This document shows positions 56,059 through 64,000 of a stretch of DNA of 64,000 nt, piece by piece. Below the pieces are notes generated by a model. The model was not told the DNA's origin, did not search any database, and saw only the letters and a list, made by a program, of their open reading frames with translations. The position numbers and the translations under genes were made by a program. The stretch comes from Chromera velia (taxonomy: Eukaryota > Sar > Chromeraceae), in contig JAHBMJ010003607.1 of the NCBI GenBank assembly GCA_018398765.1, positions 25,259 through 89,258 on the forward strand. The letters are read 5' to 3'. How positions within the stretch are numbered: the stretch's first letter is position 1; every line of letters starts with the position of its first letter.

Positions 56059-56557
56059 AGCCAAAGGAACAGAAAGAAACAAAAAGAGAAAGAGGGCCAG
56101 GGAGGGTTAAGTTCTTCTCTTTTTCCCTTCATTCTTTATTCTTTTTCGTGACTGCCATGTGATTGCCAAATTGAGACTGCCTGCCAATGCATAGACAGAT
56201 AAATCAGAGCTTCTGTTTGTGCACCGAGTCTCATGTGTTTATACAAAGTCCCGAGTGCTCGTCAGCTTAGTAAACGAGACTGATCACCTTATTTCGAAGA
56301 GCAATGCCATGTTGACGGCGCCTTGAAAAGTATAGCTAAGAATCCTTAAGATTGTACGCAGAGAGTGTGAGCGACTGCATGATACTGCAATCGTTGCTTA
56401 TTCTTTCCTTTCTATCCTGCAGTCGATATCTATGTAATGCATCTCTTCTCGTCTCATCTTTTCTTCCCTTTGCTTTCTATTTGAAAGTTTACGGTGTATA
56501 TTGAAATCAAAGGACTGTTCCAAACTAGCACGTAGGTGCAGGTCCGGGGGGGGGAGT

Positions 56558-56911
56558 TGTTTTATGTGTGTGTGTGTGTTGTGCCACCGCTGTGTGTAAA
56601 GCGTCGTACGTGCCGCGCCTCATGCCGCGACCATCCGGACCACAGTATGCCTAATGCACATGCAGCCAGGGGCTATGGTTTTCATCAGCAGTCTCCACAA
56701 AATTTCAGTCGTTTCATTCATTCAGTCTCAAGCCTGTTATTAACAAATGGATTGAAGTCAGTCTTTCGGTCCATGTCTGAACTAACATTCCTTTTATAAG
56801 AAGCCTAAAGCCTGTTGCCTGCCCATTGAATTTCATTATGTACAGCTCCTTCTAAGTGTCGTCCATCCTAGAGGGGGGCAGTGACTGTCTTGAAAAAGTT
56901 TTTATTAATCA
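56558..56911 (+). repeat. Right LTR of outermost element
   Basis: 354 bases, preceded by the purine tract GTCCGGGGGGGGAG and starting TGTTTTATG. It preserves an uninterrupted GTGCCACCGCTGTG, the insertion target of the middle element. Confidence 0.82.
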
Positions 56912-58123
56912 ACTCAGGGTGAGGGGTTGGGAGGGAGATGAAGCAGTCCAAGCAAGGTTGATGGACTGCTACTACAAGCTCTTGTCCTACACTCTGTAGC
57001 GTTTTATCACAGCAAACCTTTTATCTTCCATCCACAGTAGGAGGTGCATAAGGGGCCCCTTCCAGCTCGAGGGTCTGCTCGGGAGGGAGGTGGCCGCGTT
57101 CTCCGGGTCTTTTGACCGGGAGGGCGCAAACTGAAGGAATTTCTTTGGCAATGCGAGAAGAAAATAAGAAGAAAGAAGAGGGACGGGTAAAAGCGCAAGC
57201 AAATAAATCGGAAAAGTTTGGGGAACTGAGTTTAAAGAAAGAGTTTTAATGGGGTGTTTAAAGTAGGAGTTCTTTGAAGGGATGGAAGACGTGCGGGATG
57301 CACCTATGCACAATTAAGGTCTTTCTGATTAAAAGGGTACCTTTTTTTCAATGAAAGAACTAAAGTGTCTCGAAGGTTCTGCTCTGCATCCCCTCTGTCT
57401 CTTTTCTCTCTCTTTTGATTGTCCAACCTATTGTGAAGCCGCGATTGATCAGCTGTATCAAAGTGATCGAAGTCGCACCTATTTTCGTCGCTAGTAGTTT
57501 TAGAATGGAATAAATTGATAAACTAGGTTAGATCCATCTCTCATATATGGAGATGCGGCATGCATGAAAAAACTCTTAATCATTTATCATATTTGTATCT
57601 TGCCTACAATTAATGCATGCATATATATGGGCAAGTGGTGGGGGCCACGGCAACGCATACAAAATATGCTTTTCGGGACTATGCGCGCGTGCACATAACC
57701 CCGTGCAAGTTATTTGAGGGGCACGTATCATGAAGAGTGAAGTAGAGCGAAGTAATTAATGCGATCACAGCTCTGTGCGAGTTGCTTAAGGGGCATATTT
57801 TGGAATTAGGGTGACACCATGACAGACAAACAGATAAATACCGTAGTTACCCCCCCCCGTAAAAATGAAAAAATGTGTTATGCGAATGCATGCGATCTCA
57901 GGGCCTCTTGGCTGATCTCTACTGATCTCAACAGAGCTGAGCTGCCCCTCGAGGTGATCAGACAGATAGATAGCAGACTGAAATGCTCCCAAAGGGCATG
58001 CCGTGGCCCCCAAAAGTTCATGAACTATTGAAAGTTCAATTTCGTTGGCCAGCTCCGCCAGCGGCCACGGTATCTGACGCGGGTTGACGTCCGTTGGCCG
58101 GCTCTGCCGGCGGCCACGGCAGC
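56912..58123. other. Intergenic region, no gene seen
   Basis: Contains an AT-rich patch near 57480-57620, two related copies of GTGCAAGTTATTTGAGGGGC (about 57701 and 57775), and copies of a GC-rich 27-mer ending GGCCACGG at 58044-58070 and 58093-58119. Confidence 0.55.
58044..58119 (+). repeat. Two copies of a GC-rich 27-mer ending GGCCACGG
   Basis: GTTGGCCAGCTCCGCCAGCG and GTTGGCCGGCTCTGCCGGCG each run into GCCACGG. Further isolated GGCCACGG copies occur at 54543, 57643, 58001 (inverted) and 58785. Confidence 0.75.
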
Positions 58124-58581
58124 GCATGCCGGGGGTGAGTGGGATGCTTTTTGCCCCCCTAAAGTGGTGTATTTTCGCAAAAAACTTGTTTTCAATCATA
58201 ATTGGCGAGGGGTTAGAAGTTGAAACTTTATGTAAGAAGACGTTGTAACGATAGAAAAAGAACTATAGAACAGATTTTTTATATCATTTCTAGAAACATA
58301 GGCTACCATACAAATTTTGTGAGTTTTTGGCCATTTTTTAACGGTTTTCAACAATAAGAAAAACGGTATAAAACTCACAAAATTTGTATGGTAGCCTATG
58401 TTTCTAGAAATGATATAAAAAATCTGTTCCATAGTTCTTTTTCTATCATTACAACATCTTCTTACACAAAGTTTCAACTTCTAACTCCTTACAAATTATG
58501 AGAACGAGTTTTTTGTAGAAAAGCGCCAGTCTCCTATGTAGAAAGGGGGGGTAAAAAGCATCCCACTCGCCCCCAGCATGC
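58124..58581. mobile_element. 458-bp hairpin (foldback) element
   Basis: The ends are GCATGCCGGGGGTGAGTGGG and its near inverse. The arms continue inward through AACTTCTAACCCCT-type sequence to an almost perfect inner palindrome containing TTTCTAGAAACATAGGCTAC and its inverse, meeting around 58346. Transcribed or single-stranded, it would form a hairpin of about 220 bp per arm. No coding capacity; MITE-like. Flanks give no obvious duplication beyond the GCATGC termini. Confidence 0.83.
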
Positions 58582-59184
58582 GAGGGGCTGGCTGGGGATG
58601 CAAACTCTCCATTTTTCTTAAGGGTTCGTGGATACATAGCACATCCGAGCATACCGGCCGTTAGTTCGCATGGTATTGGGTATCGTGCCTAGGCCAGTTT
58701 CTTCCTAATCTATCCTAATCTCCATTTTTTCGTGGGTATTTGAGCATTGGGGGGTACTACCACTTTAATATACCGTCGGCCGGGGGCCACGGCACCCGTC
58801 CGCATGCAGCTGCATGCGTCCCGGCCCCCCGCCCGTGTTGGGCCGCGCGGAGCAGTTGGGCATGCATGCATCAATTGTTGGGCCGAGTGGCCGGTCCCGC
58901 ACTCAGTGCATGTCACCGGTCTGACTTCTCTTTTCTCTCTCTCTTTCCGTCTGACAGTTCCCGATTCAACGTGCTCCTGCAAAAGAAAACACCAGCATGC
59001 ATATGTCGCAAAGAGAGAGAGGCAATCATAGACGACTACTCTCCTCCAAGCTTCAGCTGATCGACTGCACGAAGTTTTTCTCCAAGGAGAGAGAACTGCA
59101 AAAGAAATTGTGAGCCCACGGAGTTGCCGACTCACCATCCTTGATTCCTCTCGTTCCCGATCACCTCTAAAGAAAAAAAAAAGA
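58582..59184. other. Upstream flank of flavohemoglobin gene
   Basis: No gene seen. A poly-A-rich stretch AAAGAAAAAAAAAAGA directly precedes the start codon. Confidence 0.5.
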
Positions 59185-60396
59185 ATGGCTGCCGCGGCCG
59201 AGCTGCTGACTCCCGCAAGGCTGGCGATTGTCAACGCCACTGCCCCTGCTGTTGCTGCCAACCTTAACAAGATCACCCCACACTTCTACAACACGATGTT
59301 CAAAAACAACCCTGAAACTCTGGCGTTTTTTAACGAACAGAATCAGAGAGGGGGGAGGCAGCCTGAAGCACTGGCCAGGTACGTGCTCGCAGCAGTGCAG
59401 AATCTCGACAAGCTAGAATCGTTGGATGCCCAAACAGCCCTGGTGGTGCAGAAGCACTGTGCCCTGGGCGTGAAACCCGAACACTACAAGATTGTGCACG
59501 ACAATTTCCTCAAGGCCACTGCGGACATTTTGGGGGATGCCGTCACAGCTGACGTTGCAGACGCATGGTCTGCCGTTCTGCAGGTGGTTGCAGGCCACTT
59601 GATCAAATTGGAGAGCAACTGTTATGACGCCAAGACGAAGATGCTCGACGGATGGGACGCCAGAGAGCCCATGAAGTTCAAAGTGGTCAGTGTCGACAAG
59701 AGCGTGCCGAATGTGACCACGATCGACATGGTTCGATCCGACGGCAAAACACCTCCCCCCTTCATCCCGGGACAGTATATTACTGTTGCTGGTGGAGAAG
59801 GGATCAAGTGCGCGCCTCGGCACTACACCATTGCAGAGCCTGCATTGGATGGGGGGAAGGTTCGAATCTCTGTGAAGCATGTGAAGGCACCGGGGGGGTC
59901 GTCAGAGTTCATCGACGCTGCCGACGGGGTGATGTCCACATTCTTGAATACGCAGACGAAAGAGGGAGATGAGCTGTTTCTTCGCCCGCCGTTCGGCAGC
60001 TTCACTGTCGACTCTTTCCCCGAAAAGACAGTCGCCTTTGTGTCCGCAGGTATCGGAATTACCCCTGCCCTCGCGATGCTGAAGCCGCTGGTGGAGAAGG
60101 GAAAGAAAGTGGTCCATGTGCATGTCGATCATGACGAAAAGTCTGTGTGCGGCTCGAAAGCTCTGTCCGCACTCAAGCTTGAAAAATCTGTGCATCTGTA
60201 CGGCAGGAAGAGCGCACCGCCGTCGAAGATTGTGGAAGAGTTGAACCAGGCAGGTGTCGATTTGAAGTCTGCAGACACAGCAGTCGCAGTGGTGACCCCT
60301 CCCAGTATGATGCTTCCCCTTTTGGACGAATTGAAGAAGGCAGGGGTGGAGGGGGGGAGACTGAAGCACGAGGCATTCGGGCCTGAGGTGGCATGA
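59185..60396 (+). CDS. Flavohemoglobin (nitric oxide dioxygenase)
   Basis: Converts nitric oxide and O2 to nitrate, using NAD(P)H through FAD and heme in the cytosol. It is a single uninterrupted frame of 403 residues, close to the roughly 400 of bacterial Hmp, with ATG at 59185 as first in-frame Met. The globin domain (about 1-150) shows B10 Tyr35 in HFYNTMF, E7 Gln59, and proximal His91 in QKHCALGVKPEHY. The FAD domain (about 160-270) has RHYTIAEP at 212-219. The NAD-binding domain has AGIGITPALAML at 288-299 and ends GRLKHEAFGP. The usual CGP near the C-terminus is replaced by TPP. It is the only non-repeat gene here without introns, which could mean later acquisition or retroposition; yeasts and other protists also have such genes. 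Confidence 0.93.
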   Translation: MAAAAELLTPARLAIVNATAPAVAANLNKITPHFYNTMFKNNPETLAFFNEQNQRGGRQPEALARYVLAAVQNLDKLESLDAQTALVVQKHCALGVKPEHYKIVHDNFLKATADILGDAVTADVADAWSAVLQVVAGHLIKLESNCYDAKTKMLDGWDAREPMKFKVVSVDKSVPNVTTIDMVRSDGKTPPPFIPGQYITVAGGEGIKCAPRHYTIAEPALDGGKVRISVKHVKAPGGSSEFIDAADGVMSTFLNTQTKEGDELFLRPPFGSFTVDSFPEKTVAFVSAGIGITPALAMLKPLVEKGKKVVHVHVDHDEKSVCGSKALSALKLEKSVHLYGRKSAPPSKIVEELNQAGVDLKSADTAVAVVTPPSMMLPLLDELKKAGVEGGRLKHEAFGPEVA

Positions 60397-60538
60397 GGAA
60401 TGAATGAATGAATGAATGAATGAATGAATGGGACAGAGGGGGAGAAGGAAGGACAAAGAAAGAAAGAAAGAAAGCAAGAAAGCAAGAAAGAAAGAAAGAA
60501 AGAAAAAGAAAGAAAGAAAGAAAGAGAAAGAAAGAAAG

Positions 60539-60573
<35 letters not shown>
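60397..60573 (+). repeat. (GAAT)n and (GAAA)n microsatellites downstream of flavohemoglobin
   Basis: GAAT repeats begin within a few bases of the stop codon (60398-60430), followed by GAAA repeats with GCAA interruptions from about 60457. Confidence 0.95.
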
Positions 60574-60574
<1 letters not shown>

Positions 60575-61475
60575 GCATCATGGCGTGTGTGTGCGTGTGA
60601 GGGTGCGTGTTGCCCTCAGAGGGAGGAAGAGGGAAAGGAATTTTGGGGGCCCGTTGGGAGGGAAGGGGCAGAGAGGAGGGGGGTGACCTATCTGGCTCCT
60701 CTGTCCTCCTCTCAGCTGTTTCCCCTTTCTCGTGCCCTCTGTGTATGAGACAGACGAGGCTGTTGAGGGCGGTGAGGGCAAAAGACGTACCGCTTCCACC
60801 TTCCTTCCAATGTTGTCGCATGAATCTCTTCCAGTACCGTAGAGAAATGGATGGTGAATGGTAGGCATATAGCCATCCATCCATCCATCCATCCCGCACA
60901 GTCAGACAACAGATGAAAATGAGGGAACCAAGCGGGTAGAAGGGAAAAGATTAGGCCGATAGAGAGGATCGGAATGGAGATTTACCCACGCATCTTCTTT
61001 TCGCTTTCCTGTCGTGAGAACGCAGGCAGGCGTGTGTGTTTCCTTCCTTGTTCTTCAATGTGTTTTCTCGCTGGCTGCAGTTCCTCCCTGCAAAGGAACA
61101 AATGGACACCGAGAGCTAGAGACCATGTATCTATCTATCGACGGGGTTTTTCTTTATGCAGACATTGATCGCTGAGAACATGTTGATTGAGGCACCAACA
61201 TTCTTTCATTTATTCATGCATTCATATGAACTCATCAATTTCCTCGCCAGTCTGGATGTCTGCCTGCATGTGCGTCTGTCTGTATGTTTGTTCGCCACGC
61301 GATTTGTTTGCTGTGCATGTTTGTGTGTGCATGGGGGCATGCAAGTCGATCCATTCATCCGATCGTTGAAGCGATTGAAGAAGTTAAGAGGGGAGAGGTC
61401 AATCAAGCCAAGAAGGCAGGAAGAAATAATGGTTGCACGAGGAGGAACAAGGGACGAGCAAGAGGGAGAGACAGA

Positions 61476-61506
<31 letters not shown>

Positions 61507-62628
61507 CAAGGCCACGAGGACGGGGGGTAGCGAAAAACACGAAGGAAGGAGGCAAATGAACCAGGAAGGTAGCAAGCGGGGACTCCGAGGGGGAGTCACA
61601 TACAAATGCCGGCAAGTAGAAGCAGGGCATCTTTTCCCCCAGCTAGCATCGTTCCTTTCTTCTTGCCTGCCTGTTTTCTTTTTACCTTGCTCTCCTCCCA
61701 TTGCTTGTTCAGTTGGTGTTGTCGGCTTTCGATCGAAGCCATTTAGTTGATGGTCCATGCAGACAGTGCATGCGTCTGCGCAGAATGCATCACAGGTGGT
61801 GGCCTCCGGTCCTTTCTCTCATTCTTTTTTCTCTGTTGTCTTGCCGGCACGCAGCCTGTGAATCGATGCACTCACCCACTGTCAGCAGATAAATCTACAG
61901 ACAGACAGGTGGGGTGAACGAGAAAAAGCGGCCAATTTAATTGTATACTCATCTTGCTTCTCTTTTTCAACTTATTTCTCGAAATGGATTGAATGGATCA
62001 GCTACGCAGTTGACAGAAAGGTACTTAATTGGATGAATGCTCCAGCTCTACGAAGCAGGCGCAGAAGAGAAGAAAACTGATCACTGGTATCTAATCCAAT
62101 CTGTTTATGCTTTTTGACGATCCAAAAAGTTGCCTTCAGTTTTTTTGTTTTTCAGATTGATTGATTGATTGATTGATAGGTTCTGCGCTAGGCCTTCCCG
62201 CTGTGTCTATCAAAAACATACTGTCTTTGTGTCGATTCTCTCTGTGCATTAATGTATTCTATTTTTTGAATGAGAGTTTAAATCTAGGTCTCTATAGATA
62301 ACAGTCTATATAGGTGATCGAGGGTCACTAGGAGGGTCATCAATGACTCATCATGAAACAGATGTATCATCAAATTAAATTAGATCAAATATTTACAATT
62401 TTTAATTAAGACATGCTTAATGTATGTCTAATTTTACTTAGTACAGTTAGGAGTTACTACTGGCTAGCTCCTTTTAGCCAGTAGCGAGTTACCGTCACTT
62501 TGGTAACCATGAGATCGATGGTAACCAGCGGAATTAAAGGCGTGTACCACTACCATGGTAGTTTAAGGGAAAACTCTGGTAAAAACAGTTGCTAGACCCA
62601 TTTTAAAGCCTGATCACTTAACTCATTA
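60574..62628. other. Intergenic region, no supportable gene
   Basis: 60574-61900 has several short overlapping frames around (GA)n and (CATC)n repeats and nothing domain-like. From about 61930 it is AT-rich, with (GATT)n at 62156-62180. Confidence 0.55.
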
Positions 62629-62861
62629 ACCTCCCTGAACCTAAGTGCTACTTGAAAAAATATAATCAAGATTATCTCTATCTGCGGCATCGTTTTTTAA
62701 GAGACCATCCATGCTTGCGGTGTACACGGTCAAGACACTATCCAGATATGTGGCTTTGGCTTTCAAGACACCGTAAGTGATCCACGCCTGCGGTATGGAC
62801 TTTCAAGCTTATTCAAAAATGCAGCTTCAACTTTTAAGTGGTAGTTAGGTTCAGGGAGGTC
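62629..62861. mobile_element. Small TIR element with 9-bp target duplication (Mutator-like size)
   Basis: Terminal inverted repeats ACCTCCCTGAACCTAA at the left and their inverse at the right (one extra terminal base) enclose 233 bases. Perfect 9-bp direct repeats AACTCATTA flank it at 62620-62628 and 62862-62870. A 9-bp duplication is typical of Mutator-like transposons. Inside are related units containing CTGCGG or TTGCGG. Non-coding, hence non-autonomous. Confidence 0.75.
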
Positions 62862-62870
62862 AACTCATTA

Positions 62871-63698
62871 ACAGTTTAAAGCCCTGAAATGATCATTATC
62901 AAATCATACTCAAATAGTATATGCTATACATAATGATATACTAGTTAGTGAGTTAAAATTCAGTCATAAAAGGATGAACATTGAGTTTTACTAGAATAAA
63001 CTTTTGATAAATATCAAAAATATGATTTTTACTAGTCTAAAATTGGTTTTATGAGTTAAGTTTGACTCAGAATGTGGCAAAATCTGCCTGTTTTTAGCTA
63101 CTACTACTACCATTAGAACACTACTACTATAACCATAAAATTGGTAACCAGACGGCCTAGCGGCCGCCTAGTAACCGTCCTACATTCGTTACTCCTAACC
63201 ATACTGTATACCTGATTTCCTAGCTAAATTCAGCTTGTATACAAGCAGCCCAAAACCGAATAAAATTCATTCATTCATTCAATAAGTAATGTTGTATATA
63301 CTGGCAGGGAGTAAGCGGTTGCTATAGACGAACAGAGAATATATAGGTGCACCCAAGTCCATGGACTGTCAGTTTAGGCTAGAGGAAACAGACCGCTTCA
63401 TGAGGCCAGAGAGGAATGAATAAATACATTTCGCGGCCCAGTGCCCTTCACTGCCTAGTGCAGGGTTACCTTCTTGCACTTCCACATTCTTTCCATCTGA
63501 ACGAGTTCGTTTCTTTTCATTTCCTTTTGCATAAGGACCTTCACAAGGAGTTTGTTTTCAGCATTCGCCATTTTCTTCTTCTGGAGTTCCCTTTATTTTT
63601 TTGATTTCTTCTTCTGGAGTTCCCTTTTTTAGTCGATGACATTAACAGAAGCAAAATCCCTCTCTACTTATGGGATCTCTTCTTTTGACCGCCCGTCC

Positions 63699-63729
<31 letters not shown>

Positions 63730-63865
63730 GATAGACAGACTCAGTCTGAGAGAAAAGAGAGACACACGCACGACTGACCTGGACCAAGTTGACCCGCCGG
63801 TAGTCGAGAGAAAGTCCCACCACCTCACTCTCATTTCTGGACCTATTCACCTACCACCAGCCTCC
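62871..63865. other. Intergenic region, AT-rich then mixed; no gene supported
   Basis: 62871-63400 is AT-rich. TTAGGAGT near 62448 and ACTCCTAA near 63191 could be ends of an older inverted-repeat element enclosing 62629-62861, but the arms are poorly conserved. 63605-63630 duplicates TTTCTTCTTCTGGAGTTCCC from about 63569. A (CAGA)n run lies at 63698-63730. Confidence 0.45.
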
Positions 63866-63869
63866 CCTC

Positions 63870-63951
<82 letters not shown>

Positions 63952-64000
63952 ACACACACATACACACACACACACATACACACACATACACACACACACA
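63866..64000 (+). repeat. (CA)n microsatellite running to the window end
   Basis: CA dinucleotides with occasional CATA interruptions continue to the last base. Confidence 0.96.

Larger units (their letters stand above)
45886..56911 (+). mobile_element. Outermost LTR element of a three-layer nest, gag-only
   Basis: The left LTR (45886-45912 plus 54470-54813) is split by the middle element. The right LTR is 56558-56911. Each totals about 355-370 bases and starts TGTTTTATG, preceded by a purine tract; both end TTATTAATCA. The interior (54814-56557) encodes only decayed gag-like sequence with a zinc knuckle; no protease, reverse transcriptase or integrase is seen. It would therefore depend on another element for replication. 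No clear target duplication was found, consistent with this being the oldest layer. Confidence 0.78.

Noticed and set aside
56987-57313. 108-codon minus-strand frame
   Set aside because: Just outside the LTR nest with no domain and no ATG context; likely chance.
63779-63850. Possible minus-strand exon ending at a CAG/GTCAGT donor
   Set aside because: The upstream frame is closed by a stop, no good acceptor fits and no partner exon was found inside the window.

Overview
The window is nuclear DNA from a eukaryote. Its genes have many GT-AG introns, repeats are abundant, and there are two assembly gaps plus one isolated N. Two predicted proteins (a TruD-type pseudouridine synthase and an ABC1 kinase) carry N-terminal signal-peptide-like segments as expected for a complex plastid, and a flavohemoglobin, a hybrid histidine kinase and a chromovirus are also present. 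I infer a photosynthetic protist with a secondary plastid; a chromerid alga (Chromera-like) fits best. That assignment is inference: no rRNA or organelle marker lies in the window.

Layout. 1-4182 (+): unrecognised multi-exon gene cut by the window edge and by gap 4555-4740. 6414-11139 (+): two-RRM hnRNP-like protein with a Pro/Gln/Tyr-rich tail. 11773-12447: foldback element. 12999-17916 (-): TruD/PUS7 pseudouridine synthase in five exons. 18078-20662 (+): AlkB-like 2-oxoglutarate/Fe(II) dioxygenase in four exons, head to head with TruD. 20663-24515: no supportable gene. 24516-28404 (-): hybrid histidine kinase in three exons. 28974-35863 (+): ABC1/ADCK/UbiB kinase in eleven exons, head to head with the kinase. 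37820-41365 (-): fatty acid hydroxylase/sterol desaturase family protein in six exons. 42330-43795: 1.5 kb of tetra- and dinucleotide repeats. 44821-45755: terminal-inverted-repeat element around the second gap. 45886-56911: three LTR elements nested inside one another. 58124-58581: near-perfect hairpin element. 59185-60396 (+): intronless flavohemoglobin. 62629-62861: small element with a 9-bp target duplication.

The exon joins were worked out by hand. For TruD, AlkB, the histidine kinase, ABC1K and the hydroxylase, reading phase is conserved across every junction and family motifs run over the joins, so these models are fairly firm. Much of the two-RRM gene and of the first gene is equally consistent, but some joins remain ambiguous and are marked.

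The genes are not an operon or pathway. Themes that recur are nucleic-acid modification (TruD and AlkB sharing one upstream region), possible plastid functions (ABC1K, perhaps TruD), membrane lipid or sterol oxidation, and nitric oxide detoxification. GC-rich genes alternate sharply with AT-rich blocks that hold most non-LTR repeats. The strongest discovery-type signals are the three-layer retroelement nest with internal empty-site evidence, its two gag-only element families, and the possible alternative plastid-targeting start of TruD.
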